64,000 bases of DNA from Psococerastis gibbosa. Its lineage: Eukaryota; Arthropoda; Insecta; Psocodea; Psocidae. How positions within the stretch are numbered: position 1 is the first letter of the stretch; every line of letters starts with the position of its first letter. The stretch is taken from the NCBI GenBank assembly GCA_963971405.1, contig OZ020486.1, positions 4,588,001-4,652,000 of the forward strand, given 5' to 3'. The notes below the pieces were generated by a model. That model was given only the letters and a program-made list of their open reading frames with translations. It was not told where the DNA came from and ran no database searches. Positions 21,620-34,266 of this stretch are shown here, one piece after another. The position numbers and the translations under genes are program-made.

Positions 21620-22014
21620 TCTAGCACTTAATCAGCAACCTCCCAAGCCTCTAAATCTTTCGTACTTCGATGAATTGTTTGTTATTGCTACTGCTACTTG
21701 TTATTTGTTTCTAAAATTAGAGGTTCTAACAAAAATCTGGAGTTGGGGGGATTCCCCCTAGCCTATACCCAGCTAAAAAATTGTAATAAAGTAATTTTTT
21801 TTTAGTTCTTGAAATTCTAATTCAAAATTATATACAGTACACGATTAATTAGAAGACAAAAAGGAAAGTACGTTTCTGCTTCTTCTTCTTCTGCCTCTAC
21901 TATCTTATATGGTCAACTTTCGCACAAGGAATTGCTTGTGCCCAACCAATCAGATCAAGGGCCCAATGGTGTCCAATCAATCGATACAATGGGATTTATA
22001 AATTAATAAGTAAA

Positions 22015-22180
22015 TAAAGGAATTTTTTCTCTGTGTAAGCCAACGTAGTGGAGGGCTATAAAGTCATCTCTTATACATGCAACTAGAAAGAAACGAAGCC
22101 ACCTGTTTTACACGCCCCCCGAAGCATGACTAGAAAATTTAGCAAGTGTGGAATTTGAAGTCCCATCTCTAGGGTTTTCT
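22015..22180 (-). mobile_element. tRNA-derived SINE, family A (decayed head)
   Basis: The body AAGCCAACGTAGTGGAGGGC and CCCCGAAGCATGACTAGAAA match family A. The B box is damaged (GAATTTGAAGTCCCA on the plus strand), so it is unlikely to be transcribed. Confidence 0.75.
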
Positions 22181-22564
22181 ATATGAGTTCATTGGCCGCT
22201 GATAATAATAAACTGAGTCCGGATATTTCCATACTTTCTTCTTACATTATAATCTGGTAAATCACGTGGCGGAGCTGGAGCTTCCGTCAGGCACAGACTT
22301 TTCCGGCTGAATAATTTAGCTGCTGACTGGAAAATGTATTATATATCCAGAAATGTCTCTCAACGCGACTATAAATTGAAGCTCTCTATAGGTTCTTGTG
22401 CCCTAGTATACATTTTCAACATGCATACATTCTTATAGAACATATCACCTTCTAAGTTTTTATTATATAATTATATTATAATTTTTATATATAGAGATCA
22501 ATGTTTTTTTTCACACAAGAATACGTGTTTACTGCTTGGTTTCTATGATTTATGACAAAAAATA

Positions 22565-23010
22565 CTACTAGTGAGGTCGCAGGTGGCGGATTGCGAATAG
22601 GCCACCAGACATGGTGGCTAGCTGCTAATACAACGAATAAGCAGTGGCATAATCGGAGGGTGTGATGGCAAGTCTGGTGGTGCCGGCTTGTCTAGAAAAA
22701 ATTACAGCAGCCCGAGGATGACTGTGTAACTGGGCTACCACTAAATAAGCAACCACTACTAGGGCACTCTGTTGTCCCCGAAAGTGGAGGAACTCAAAGA
22801 AGAGTCAACGGCATAAGGATGCAGAAAACGGGAAAACAATGCATTAGAATTCGCTAATATAATCACCATGACTAAGTACATTCGATACTCTACATACTTG
22901 ACTTCCATTTGGGGAGCTCGTGGTACGGTATCTACGTGTCTATGATTGCCGAGATGATCGCCAATCTTCCATAGAGAGACATTCGAAGAAGAAGAAAAAG
23001 GTGATGAAAA
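22565..23010 (+). repeat. Family I repeat
   Basis: ATCGGAGGGTGTGATGGCAA, AGAGTCAACGGCATAAGGAT and ATGATCGCCAATCTTCCATA in order, ending in GAAGAAGAAGAAA. The last part is a LINE H-type tail. An inverted copy spans 57530-57910. Confidence 0.65.
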
Positions 23011-23647
23011 GAAGTCTACTGCCACGTAGGCTAAGTACAATTCACGAACTGTTGGGAAAACCTTTTCCTTTTTTATAGCTACTAACTATAACTACTAATT
23101 CCACTACTTGTAAAACCACTGAACCACTAAAAAAAGAAAGAAACCTCGGTAGGTAATGTTGAAGCACAGTACAAAAACTATTCCAATTCTCCCATTTTCC
23201 GGGATTTTCCCAGAGCTTTTTTGTAACGAAGTGTATTTCATTCAGTTCATGCCCGGGGCAACAATAATTGGAAAAGCATTGGATACTTTTTGCACTTTTT
23301 TTTCCCAAACTAAAAAGAATTAGTTTTGACTTTTGAATGAAGTTTATGTCAAGGAAGGCAGTCAGGAATACTTGGGATGAAACTTTTCTGTGGAAAAAAC
23401 TTTGATTTTTTCTTTCTTTTAGAGTCCTTCCAGTTTTAAAAGAATGGTTGATGCCTCTGGTTTTTCATAAAAATTCGAATATCACTGGAATCGTGAATAA
23501 GATATAAATTGTATTTTATTTGTATAGTGGATTCATACAGTATATACAATAGGGGTATTCACCGTGTTTGGTTTACTCTTACGGAAAGTAGGTAACATAG
23601 AGGAAATAGTAATATAGAACTCCAGTTTTTCTACGCCTTACGCCAAC

Positions 23648-23998
23648 GGCCTTACTATGTTGATTCCATTAGAGCAGAGCATGTTTCAAACTGCGGTAAC
23701 TTGGTAGTGTGCACAGCGTTGGCAGGGGAACCTGGTGGGACATGATAACGCGCTTAGGCAGTATAAGTCGAGTCCTGGTCACCTCCGATCTAATCGTGTG
23801 ACTTTACCATGTTCCCCAAGTGGTTCGGAATCCACTATAAACAAGAGGTCCACCCCGTTAGTCAACTCCCCTTTCCCCGAGGTGATAGAGTCTGCCCTTT
23901 GGGTGCCTCAAGTTAACAAACAGACTCACTCCCCCCGCCAGGCTGACAGGGTTGCTTAAAGCAGAAATGCTGAAAGCAGGCGTTAGAAACAACAACAA
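23648..23998 (+). mobile_element. SINE-like repeat, group E2
   Basis: Core TAAGTCGAGTCCTGGTCACC has a B-box-like block. The 3' end is GCAGAAATGCTGAAAGCAGG, then an (AAC)n tail at 23988-23999. A Harbinger-like MITE begins 55 bp later. Confidence 0.75.
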
Positions 23999-24054
23999 CA
24001 CTTTTTCTACGTAGAAAGTTAGAACACTTTACCCAACCGGCAGGTTTTGTCAAA

Positions 24055-24488
24055 GGCGCCCATTCCACATACGTCAATCGTCAATGAAAAATTGAAAAAT
24101 GACGTCAAAATGACGTAAATTGACGTGGTAGCAGAATTTTTAGTATGTCTTTAATGTGTTGGGGCGGCGATACCGGGAATGATGTAAGACATTGTAACTC
24201 ATTTACTTTGTAACTCATTTATTATAAAAATTAGAAACAAGAGAAAAACGTTTGATTTTTGTTGCCGGGAATGATGATGCAACCTAAGTTCCTCAAGCTG
24301 CCGCTAGGGCAACAGTTACACCAGGCGCGCTGACCGCCAATATTTAAACCTCGCCGCGACTCGCCTATACCTTGTTTATTTTGTTCACGACCACGTCCTT
24401 AATCATGGGACGTGGCGTGAACATAACGTCTGCTAAAACGTCATTTTTCAATTTTTCATTGACGATTGACGTATGTGAAATGGGCGCC
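24055..24488. mobile_element. Harbinger-like MITE family D with an internal insertion
   Basis: Ends GGCGCCCATTCCACATACGT and GACGTATGTGAAATGGGCGC. The hairpin loop seen intact at 14408-14570 is split here: after CTTTAATGT (about 24159) about 280 bp of GC-richer foreign DNA runs to GAACATAAC, then GTCTGCTAAAA resumes. Flanking TTA is not preserved. Confidence 0.75.
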
Positions 24489-25097
24489 ATATATATATAA
24501 ATAATAATTGCATGCCAATCCTAAGACATAGCCCCCTGGAAGACCTAACATTGCATTCCCAAGAAAAATCTAACATGACCCGAGAACTCTTGCCCCAAAG
24601 CAGTTATCTGGAAACGCCTTGTCGTGCACGCCGACCCTTCTTGTTGACAAGGGCGACGTAAAAGTAAAAGTAGGTACTTTCACTATTTGCTGAAACCGAA
24701 TTCTGTTGGCAGTCCATCTCCAAATACAGAAAGAGTTCTTGAAATGAGAACAAGCTGACTCGGAAATGGTGAGATAGGTTTTCTTATTTATTTGTTATTT
24801 TACTATTATGTTGAGAGGAATGTGTCCAAAGAAAACGTTGTGACAAGGCAGCGAGGAAATTGAGTTCGCAACATGTATAGAGTTTCTAGGTTTCGTTGAA
24901 AATGAATTAAAGTAGAAAGTTATTTTTACCTCACCTGACGTCAACCTTGAGTTTTACTTCAACGCTCGGCTTTTTCAACTAGCTTATAAACTTTATAGTA
25001 ATAGAGCCTCAGCCTAGTTCGAAGTTGAGCCGTTTCTCAGCTTTTTGGATTGTATATTTGTATTCAAAGAAATTGTTGTGAGCAGTGGCGTAACGAT

Positions 25098-25742
25098 CTT
25101 CTTCTTCTTCTTCCGGCTCTACAGCCCTTGGTGGGCTTTGGCCTGCTCGACAACACTCCTCCATTCTTCTCGGTCTTGCACAACGCTCCACCATCTGGAG
25201 ACTCCCAACTCGCGAAGGTCCATTCTCTAACTCGTCCTTCCAGCGGTTTCTTGGCCGTCCTGGCAGTCGTCTTCCCGTCATGCTTGCTTTGTACATTTTT
25301 CGTGGCATGCGTTCTTCAGACATCCTTACAACGTGTCCCAGCCACCTTAATCGTTGTGCTTTAATGAACCTTACTATGTCTTCTCCGTTGAGAGCGGCGT
25401 CGATTTCAGCGTTGTTTCTTATACGCCATTCTCCGTACTCGTAAAGGGGTCCATATATCCTCCTTATTATCTTTCTTTCGAGTACACGTAGTTTGTTGGC
25501 ATCGTTTACAGTGAGATTCCAGGTTTCCGATCCGTATGTTGCAACTGGTCTTATAAGGGATTTGTATATTCGTAGTTTTGTGGCTCTAGAGATAAGTCTT
25601 GACTTGAGCAATTTTAGGTTGGCAAAATATGCTCTATTGGCTGCTGTTATTCTTCTGTCTATCTCTGCGCTAGTTTTGTTGTGATTGTTTACTTCTGCAC
25701 CAAGGTAGATGAAGCTATTTACATTCTCGAAAGCCATTCCTT
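25098..25742 (-). mobile_element. 5'-truncated non-LTR retrotransposon (LINE) with 13-bp target-site duplication
   Basis: The minus strand encodes the C-terminal part of a LINE ORF2 after the reverse-transcriptase core. Recognisable blocks are FIYLGAEVNN, RIYKSLIRPVATYGSETW, LERKIIRRIYG, LRWLGHVVRM and GRRLPGRPRNRWKDEL. Near 25215 the frame breaks: the usual DREEW block is now split between frames, so the copy is dead. The element ends in a (GAA)n tail at 25098-25112 (CTT on the plus strand). Insertion borders are defined by the 13-bp repeat GTGGCGTAACGAT at 25085-25097 and 25743-25755. The first ATG lies right at the 5' truncation point and is not a true start. The target looks like the end of a hAT-type MITE (compare 54395). 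Confidence 0.9.
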
Positions 25743-25755
25743 GTGGCGTAACGAT

Positions 25756-26570
25756 AGGTTTTCAAAAAAATTAATGTTTGTCCGTCTGCTTCACTTTCGG
25801 TCTGTCTGTCTGTTCATCAATTTGTGGGGAAAAAAATTTTTCTTCAGAAACGCCTCCAACAACGTTATTTAAATTTACATCTAAGGTATTTTTGTCGTTA
25901 TGAATGTTTAAAAACACATTAGGTCACTTACCCCTTGATAGTTTGGTTCTGTGGTAAAAAAATAACAGATTCTCAATTTTCAAGAAAAATGAATAATTTT
26001 TCTGTTGAACTTTTCTATCGATGCTTCGTAACTTCAGGTACATTTGGGTGTTAAATAGAGTAGCAAAACCGAACAGGTTGCTTTCGGTTTTTGTACCAAA
26101 AATTATTTTTTGAAGAAATTATGGATTATTCATGTCCTAACACAATTCATACCTTGTCATTGTTACTCTGTTGTAATGTATTGGTCTACACGTTCTACCT
26201 ATAGATTATGCCATTGTCCCATCGATCAACTCACTGCTTTGGAATGGGGAATCTGGAGGCAATCGAAATTTAACACTAGGAAAATTATTTACTATTGATT
26301 TACTCGGACCGGCTGTTCGTTGTACTTTTATTCTAAGGAGAGTTTGTCCAAAGAAAATGCGAGGCGACTGAATAAATTGAGTTTGAACCGTGTATTGAGT
26401 TTCATGGCTTTTTTCGAAAATGAATTAAGCCAGAAAGTTTGTTTTACTTCACCTTGGGTTGAGTTCTACGTCAAACTTCGGCTTTTTAAACTGGCTTTTC
26501 AACTTAAGAGTCCCGTAATAAATAGGTGCCCGAAGTCCATTGATTTTACAGGCTTTTTTTTATTTAATTA
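25756..26570 (-). repeat. Diverged family F-related sequence
   Basis: Carries the CGGTCTGTCTGTCTGTTCAT run, ACTTTTCTATCGATGCTTCG and CAAAACCGAACAGGTTGCTT, in the order expected for reversed F. It directly follows the MITE-end target of the LINE at 25098. Confidence 0.5.
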
Positions 26571-26785
26571 AAAATGCAAGTTATCAAATATTCGGCTCAT
26601 TAAGTTATAGGAGACAGCTTAATGCATATCATATCATAGGGTACGCTTAATTTTTTGTACTATAGCTTTTTCAAAAAAATTATTGAGGGCTAATATTTCT
26701 CATAAAATAGATACTATGAAATCAATGAAATCAAAAATTAATAATTTTATGATATGATGCAGGAAGTAGTCTTGTACAACTTAAA

Positions 26786-27696
26786 GAACCGGTCCGAGTT
26801 TACTCGAACATGCTTTCCAATTTATCAATATTAGTAGATCTTCTTCTTCTTCAGCCAACGCCCGTCCTTGGCTGGTAGGCCATTTGACGCACATTAGTAG
26901 ATAGAGAATATGAGTAATTTCACGGTAAATAATTTTCCAGTGGTTAAATTTCCATTATTTTAGGGGGGGGGGGTTGTCCACCTGACGTCACTGGAAGTGA
27001 GATAAATTCTAGAAAGGTCAGACCAACACATTAATTACCACACAGCAATAATTGCAGGGCACACAATGTATTTGAGCGCGAATTTTTTACATTTTTTCAA
27101 AAAATAATTTTTTGTGCAAAGTCAAATATTCTTTGGGAAAGCAACCTATCCGGTTTCGTTACTCAATTTAACACCTAAAACATACCTGAAGGTAGAAATC
27201 ATCGATAGAAAGGTTTCGCAGAAAAATTATTTTTTAGTCATTTTTCATTAAAATTTACATATGTTTATTTTTTTACCCCCCGAAGCAAACTATCAAGGGG
27301 CAAGCGACCTCCCGCATTTTATCAACATTAATAACAGCTACAATATATGCGAATTTAAAAGAAATCGTTGGAGCCGTTTTTGGGAAGTAATTTTTTTAGA
27401 CGTTTTTTTGGAGTTTTTTGAGAATAAAAGCCCCCCAAATTGAGTTAGCCCCAATTAAAAAAACAATTCTCGAGGTATGATTTTTGTGAACCTACATGCC
27501 GAATTTCATCAAAATCGACTGAGTAGTTCGCCCGGAAATCAACGGACAGACAGACAGACAGACAGACAGACATTTCGTAAAAACCACTTTTTTGGGTTCC
27601 TGGGACCTTAAAACGTGTAAATCCATTGAAATCTTGGAATCGAAAATTTCGACCGTCACAAAGCTTTCCTTATACTACGTATAAATTGGAAAGCAA
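26786..27696 (+). repeat. Family F dispersed repeat, with related empty site in the window
   Basis: 911 bp, starting GAACCGGTCCGAGTTTACTC and ending ATAAATTGGAAAGCAA. Near its ends are GCTTTCCAATTTAT and its exact inverted match ATAAATTGGAAAGC. It contains a G tract (26963), a (CAGA)n microsatellite (27546) and TTTCGTAAAAACCACTTTTT. The host repeat resembles 63685-63965, where ACTTAAATGAACCAATATTT is uninterrupted; here F sits between CTTAAA and TGAACC. No protein is encoded. Confidence 0.8.
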
Positions 27697-27959
27697 TGAA
27701 CCAATATTTTAATAACTATCTTAGTTAATTAATTAAAAAAATAAGAATATTAAATTTCGGCCTACCAATTTTCTACAGGACATCTCTTAAGCGCTTAAGC
27801 AATAAGTATGGGTACTACAATAATATTATACAGGTCAGAATAAACTGCTGGACCTTATAAAAAGATAATAATGCAGTAGAATCTGGAATAATGGGCCGTG
27901 CTTCATCATGTAACTCCTGCTGCTGAAGTCTTTGTAACTATATTGTTCTAAAAAAGAAT

Positions 27960-28145
27960 TGATTCAAAAGTATACTGGAAAAAAAAAATGGAAAAATAAA
28001 TAGAAAAGACTCCGTGGCACGAATATACATATATACAGTATATACAGATACATAACATTTTGAGCGGGGGCGGCGGGGGAGTGGTTTTAGGCTCAGAAGG
28101 TCATGAAATGAAAATTTATCAAAAAATCTAACAATGGCCGCCATC
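27960..28145 (-). repeat. Family V fragment
   Basis: ACATTTTGAGCGGGGGCGGC, TTTTAGGCTCAGAAGGTCAT and CAATGGCCGCCAT are the reversed middle of V. Confidence 0.5.
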
Positions 28146-28149
28146 CGAA

Positions 28150-28930
28150 TAGGTAGGTCTACATAAATCTCTCTAAAATGGAATTTAAACTTAGAAACTC
28201 TCTGCGCATAACATTGTTAATGTTATTGTGTCTCTTCTTATAGAATGGGCTTGTTTTTAAACAGTTTATCTTAGCTAAAAACCTTGTGCCAGCTTCCAAA
28301 CGGTATAGATAACTAAAACATGCCTTTTTGGGACTTAGCCCGATATTCCCCTGCAGTCTTCAATTGTAAAAGAAAGATTAAAGAAAGGAGATTAGGTATT
28401 GTTTTCTGATAGGCTACAGTAATTACTAGCTAAATGAAAACAATTGTTTTGTATTGTAGTGATCTGCCCATCCGTATAGCAGCTTTCAGTCCAATATCAA
28501 AACGCATCAGTCTCTGTCAGTTTTAATTGGTTCCCCGATATTTTTTTTTAGTTAAGTTAAAAAACGGACGTATTTTCTCAATTTGTAGTTCTTCAAGAAT
28601 GATTAATCGAAATGTTGCAGCTGTTTTTATTAAGAGAAAGACTGAGAAGAGCAAAATATCACGCTCTTTTTAGATCCAAGCATACCACCCCCCCCCCCCA
28701 ATGAATGAATGGCAAAAAATATTAAAAATACGTTATCATAATAAATAATAAAAATCGTAAAAACGTATGTATAATGTATTTGGTAGCTTTATTTTCGAAC
28801 ATTTTCCACTGCTTTCCGAAATATGTCAGCAGAATCCTAACTTCTATCTTGAAATTCAATAAACAAATTTTTTAGAGATACATTTATTCCAGTTTAAATT
28901 TTTATGCTTCTATTTTTTCCGAGTCTGCAA
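28150..28930. other. Stretch with no recognisable feature
   Basis: AT-rich, with a C tract at 28687. Nothing coding or repetitive recognised. Confidence 0.4.
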
Positions 28931-28939
28931 GGAAATGCA

Positions 28940-29115
28940 TTTTTGAACACTCTCCAATATTTTTAGCCTGCAAACTATTCAATTCCCTTCCAATAGAGAT
29001 AAAGGTTCTCCGCTCAAGTAAGCACTTTTTAAATTCATCTAAAAATTTTATAAATAAAGCTGACAATAAGCATTTACTTCAAATATTTCAGAATTCTTCA
29101 TAGATCTCTTCTCAA
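28940..29115 (+). mobile_element. LINE (CR1/Jockey-like) ORF2 tail remnant
   Basis: The plus strand reads ACKLFNSLPIEIKVLRS, then HFLNSSKNFI and a stop. The 'lFNsLPieIk.l.s...F...lk.fl' ending is characteristic of CR1-like or Jockey-like LINE proteins. An (AAT)n stretch at 29218-29238 lies 100 bp beyond and may belong to the element's 3' untranslated region. Confidence 0.6.
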
Positions 29116-30123
29116 ATAACTTTGTGCCCATCGAACCTATAGAGACTACAAGCTTAATTGAATTTTATTTTATTTTTTATTCTACTCAATTTTTTACTTT
29201 TTGGATTGTATGTTAAAATAATAATAATAATAATAATGTTAAATTATGTATTGTACTTAACTTTTGACCCCAGCGTGACAAGTCATTTTTGTACTTAGTG
29301 CTGGGGATTTATGCTTCGATTTTTAATGATTGTTCAATTATATATATACTAAAAAAATACTATACTACTAAATTTTTATTTATATAGTCCAATAATACAT
29401 TATTATCGAAAAAGACTTTCAAGTCTTAAATCTCACCCCGTAAATATGAGACATGTATTATTATTGTTGTTGTTATTAGTATTGTTATATTTTATTTCTT
29501 TTTTGAAAGAAGATTAAGTCATTCAAAGCGAACTTCATCATGCCCCCCGGAGGAGACACTTGAACCCCCCCCCCTCCCCTTCTTACCCCTCAGCCAGGCT
29601 CTGCCCTATAAATGGACAAACTGGGCATTTTAATTGTATTTAAATTTTCGAGAGGGGGAGGCAAAAATGACTTGTCAAGTAATATTTTTACTATTCAAAA
29701 AAATTGAATAACTACAAGCTTCGGCACAAGGCTATCATTAGAGCACAGAAAAACAAACGACCCCTTCAGTGGCACTGATCAGATTGTATCTCATATGCTC
29801 AATACCACTCGACCACGGCCCACCAGCCATGATTCTGCTGTACCGTCATCTGATGAAAGCCCCTTTAAATTCAACTGTAGGTTTATAAATATGCATGACG
29901 TGGCTATGAAAGAAAAGTTCATCAAAACCTTGCAAAAATGTGCATAAAGAAATATATAAAAATAAAAGCTTCCATTTTAATAATGGATAATTTCCATGCT
30001 TTCTTCTGGCTCAATTTATGCATGCGTAAATTTGCATAAATTTCTTCGCTGAATATTAATTAATGATAATTTGGAATAAAGTCTGCCATTGCATTGTATA
30101 CCTCTGTCTCCGATGAAAAGGTT

Positions 30124-30420
30124 CTGCGTAGACCACAATCTTCTTCTTGAGTTGCAATCTATTGATTGGTTTGCAGCGAATGTTTTAGTCTTCTGCTCCA
30201 CTCTTGTCAATCATGTGCGGTCCTTTTTAGTCCTTTGTAGGTGTCGTACCCTGACATCTTCTAGATACTCCTTCCTCTGTCGTCCTCTTGAGTTGGTGCC
30301 TTCAACCATATACCCTCAATGATGTTTTTGAGGAGCCCTTCGTGTCTCAGAATATGCCCCATGACCCAGTCATTTGCCTCTTCTTGTTGAAAAGGTGGCT
30401 ACAATATTATCGGAGAATAG
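30124..30420 (-). mobile_element. LINE ORF2 C-terminal remnant
   Basis: On the minus strand one can read EANDWVMGHILRHEGLLKN, IIEG and GRQRKEYLEDV, followed by a basic stretch and AAGAAGAAG at about 30139-30148. This is the same ORF2 ending type as at 61.5 kb. Frameshifts are present. A hAT-type MITE lies just downstream at 30507. Confidence 0.7.
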
Positions 30421-30506
30421 ATGATATAGTCATCGGCGTGGGTGTGGCTAGGATTGGATCCGAGGGGGGGGGACACACAGGTACAAAAGTTCAATTAAAT
30501 AATTGG

Positions 30507-30672
30507 CAAGGCCGTGCCCAGGTTTTGATTTGGGGGGGGTCCAATTTTTTTTTACGTAATTTGTTAATGAAGTAATGGATAAATTCTTCAAACCATACAG
30601 GTTTACATACAAAAATTTATTTCGGGGGGGGGGGGTGCGTACCCCATGGACCACCTCCTGGGCATGGCCCTG
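30507..30672. mobile_element. hAT-type MITE
   Basis: Ends CAAGGCCGTGCCCAGG and, from the right, CAGGGCCATGCCCAGG. Flanks ATAATTGG and TCAATTGG (30499-30506, 30673-30680) match at 6 of 8. 166 bp with two G tracts. Confidence 0.8.
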
Positions 30673-30779
30673 TCAATTGGTTTTTGCGGGTTTATTTGAT
30701 TTTTTTGGAATAGTCCTAAATATAAACATTAAAATCGTATTCACTATATCTAGTTTAAATTTAATACTAATTTAATTCA

Positions 30780-31850
30780 TTTAAATAGGGGAAAATATAA
30801 ATAGTAGGCCTACTTGATAAAAAGTACCTAAATGAATACGATTCTCTTTGTAATTTTTGTTAATAGATCTAGCTTATATTTTCTTTGTATTCTGATTACC
30901 GGTATGATTTTCAGTGACTATTCTTATTTTACCACATGCCAGGTCATCTGGTCAATGTAAACATTTCACAACGGAAACTTACATAAAATAAAATATAGCC
31001 TGCGGATAAGTAGTGGTCAAATACATTTTTTTTTAACCTTTTCACTTTTATTATGTGAAAGTGAAAGTTAATTTTGTATGGTACATAGCCTACAGTATGT
31101 ACATATTATATACAATACGCAGTACGATTTCGCACATACAATACAGTAAACTGGTTTATTTCTCTTTTTCAATTCGCATTTCCCCCCAATTAATTAATTT
31201 ACTGTACGCTGAAGTTGTGATAGGTAGGTTTATTTGCTGAATTCTGTACAATGAAGTTATCATTTATTCCGAGCCCTGGGAATGGCAATCAAGCTTCGGC
31301 GCGCATGGTAACGTAAGCATTCAGTAATTAATGCTCAACTTTTACAAATTGTTGCCATATTTTTGAAAATTTGCCTGTTGCCTCATGTGAAATCTATTGC
31401 TTTCACTCTTTTGATTTTTCAGACGTTACTATTTTAAATTCATTCATTTTTGGTTGTGTTTCTTTCAGGCACCCCTTAGAGAGGGCAATGTAATATCTCC
31501 CCGGAGCTAAGCTGATGCCTCCCCCAAGAAAACTAACAGAACTCTCTATTATTGTAGCTTATCATCACCCAAACATATTTAAATACCACCCGGAGTTAAA
31601 TTTCAGAAAGAAACCGCGGCCATTCGCGTAAATAACGATTCACCCAAGCCAAACCAAGCCAAGATTTCGTAAGTTTGGCTTGGCAGAGAAAATAATTAGA
31701 GGAACCTGGTGTGTAGTATTGATGGAAAAATCTTGTGCTGTTGGTATGTTTTCAGCCTGATTTGAGGTCTCTTAGAGATCTATTGAAAATTTAATAATGT
31801 TAGAGCTTAAAATAAAATATGATACTGTACAAATTTGTATTTATACCAGA
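30780..31850. other. Stretch with no recognisable feature
   Basis: AT-rich intron-like DNA. 31260-31690 is less AT-rich with short repeats (CAAGCCAAACCAAGCC at about 31647) but shows no coding frame. Confidence 0.4.
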
Positions 31851-32079
31851 CCAGACCTTGTGTTCTAATTTATTTTTTTTTTTTTGGAGGGGGGACACCA
31901 ATGTTAACCTCTTGAAAGAAAGAATGAAAGAAAAAAAAGAAAATTGCCTTTATTTTCCAGATGGGCGAATTTTGGGCTTTTTTGGGCTCTTACAATTAAC
32001 CTCCTGCGTTGAATTCTACCAACTAAAAAACTTGCTTTTAAATATAAGTGAATTTACAAGAATTTTTAGCCACTCGCAA

Positions 32080-32190
32080 ACTGATGTTCTCGATGGCTCA
32101 ATGTCAACCTACACCGATTACTATGATCAATAGTTGATAAACTAAGACAAGCTCACCATTGGCATAATATAACAGGTGTATGCATGACTT
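32080..32190 (+). repeat. Family J fragment
   Basis: GATGGCTCAATGTCAACCTA followed by CAAGCTCACCATTGGC and GCATGACTTAATG. Confidence 0.5.
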
Positions 32191-32764
32191 AATGATAAAA
32201 CTAACTAAACATATAAAAAAGGAAAGGAAAAATGTCAATATAAATTATAACAATACGGTGTGCTACAATATATTATCGATTTCGCATAGAATCTATGTGT
32301 GTGATATTGAATACCAGTGAAGGATTGTATGGGTAGAGTGGGAGTGATATGCAGAAAATATCACTTGTGTCAGGAAATTCGAAATTCATATAATTTCTAG
32401 CTAATACATAAATACCAGCACTAGCTTCTTCTTTAAAAAAAATGCTGACTTTACCTATTCCAATAGAGATTAAACTTCGAGAAGTACCATATTGAAAATT
32501 CCTGGAAATTTAATGTACAAGCTGTAAGCGTCTTTTGTATACCAGCCGAGAAGAGGCGGGACCGGGGGGAATTTAATATTTCAGCGATTTTAAGCTGACT
32601 AAAGAATTGATAAAAACACAATAGGTAGCCTTTCATTTAATAGAAATTGAAAATGAATAGACCAATGCGATTAGCAATGTAATTAAATTCATAATTTAAA
32701 GTTAATGAATGGTATTCAGTTCTTTTTAATGAGCAAATAAATTAAGCTTTTATTGGAAAAGGTT

Positions 32765-32960
32765 AATGGCAATGGGGTAATACTATTTAAGAAAGGGTTA
32801 GTTGAACTTACATTGCCTGATGGGTTAATAGTCATTATAGTGGCATGGGCTTCATAGTCATTAGAGTCGAGCCCATTGTCAGGGGAAGGGGTGACGTTTC
32901 GGAAGTGGGTACTACTTCCATCATCAGGCCTGATTGGGAATGATGGTTTACGGAAGATTG
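32765..32960 (+). repeat. Family Q repeat, longest copy
   Basis: AATACTATTTAAGAAAGGGT, CATGGGCTTCATAGTCATTA, CCCATTGTCAGGGGAAGGGG and a small inverted GAAGTGGG/ACTACTTC centre. Confidence 0.6.
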
Positions 32961-33109
32961 CCTCATTGCTCTTGTATTCTACTCTGAATTATTGAGTCAA
33001 TCTGATTCCCTTGTGAATTCTAACTACCGTTCTCCCCGATGAGTATAAGCCTCTAATCGGGCAGGCAGTGTAAGTCTAACTTTTTAATTTCTTGCAATTT
33101 CCCTTAGGT

Positions 33110-33195
33110 ACTTTGCTTTTGAGTCCAGATGGATTTACACCTTTTGAGGTCCTAGGAACCAAAAAAGGTTTTGCTTAATGACTGTCTGTCTGATT
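33110..33195 (-). repeat. Family F fragment
   Basis: GATGGATTTACACCTTTTGA followed by GGTCCTAGGAACCAAAAAAG and CTGTCTGTCTG matches the interior of reversed F. Confidence 0.5.
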
Positions 33196-33609
33196 AATTA
33201 TTTATATAATTATTTCCTCCTTATTATCTCTTACAGTAGGTACCAGTAATTGACAAATCGGAAAGCATGTATGGGTGCACTCCCACTGGTTTTTTACGCC
33301 TAAGTTGAAAATCGATAAGTGAGATCGTTCTCCCCGTCCGCGTATTTCAAAATAAACAACCCTTGATAAACAATGCCCCCATCTGCTTATGCTTGAATGC
33401 TGTTGTCAGAACTTCAGCTTAATGAAATTATAACCTTGTAGAAAATTAAAATAATTTTCTTTGTAGTTATAATGAAGAAAATAAATGGGCTAAGTAGATG
33501 TCAGGGGGTTGGAGAGTTGTGACATATTGGAAGGGTGGATGGACGTCCTATTTCAAGGAAAATAATTATTGCATATTAATTGGGTTTTCCCTACAAGAAT
33601 GTTAAGCTT

Positions 33610-33790
33610 TGGGTTTTATGAGGCTGGTGCCCGAGAAAATAGTATCTGCAGTGATGGAGAATGTAAGGGCCAGGCCATACGTGGCACGGAAGAGTGCCAG
33701 GATCGAGAGGAGTGGAGGCATCGATGCCACATGTTGCTGCCAACCAGCTGTAACTTGAAGAAGGAGAAGGTGCCAATATTGCGGAATCAA
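33610..33790 (+). mobile_element. LINE ORF2 3'-end remnant
   Basis: The plus strand reads TEECQDREEWRHRCHMLLPT followed by NLKKEK. This is the DREEW-type ORF2 ending followed by a purine-rich tail (GAAGAAGGAGAAGG at about 33758). No upstream reverse-transcriptase sequence is present, so this is a strongly 5'-truncated copy. Confidence 0.6.
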
Positions 33791-33974
33791 AGCCGAATAG
33801 TTTTGAACACTTGGAAGGCTTAGATGTACATTAGTGGAATCAATCGCCCCGTATATTTCTGGGCTCTGAAGAAAAAAGAGGGCTGCTCCTGCATGAGGCG
33901 GAGAACAAGGTGTCAGGCCGGACAGAACGATTAGCCCATGCAGACAGTAGACAAAGAAACGAGCACATTAGACC

Positions 33975-34227
33975 CAAGGGCGAATTTTGCCTCCAATTTA
34001 GGGGGGGGGGAGAGTCAGCGGGCAGATTCAGTGGATTATAAGATTAAAAAACATTATTATTTTTAATTCCCACTGTAAATCCATTATATCTAGTGTAAGT
34101 TCATTGCTTTCCAATTTATACGTAGTATAAGGAAAGCTTTGTGACGGTCGAAATTTTCGATTCCGAGATTTCAACGGATTTACATGTTTAAAGGTCCCAG
34201 GAACCCAAAAAAGTGGTTTTTACGAAA

Positions 34228-34266
<39 letters not shown>

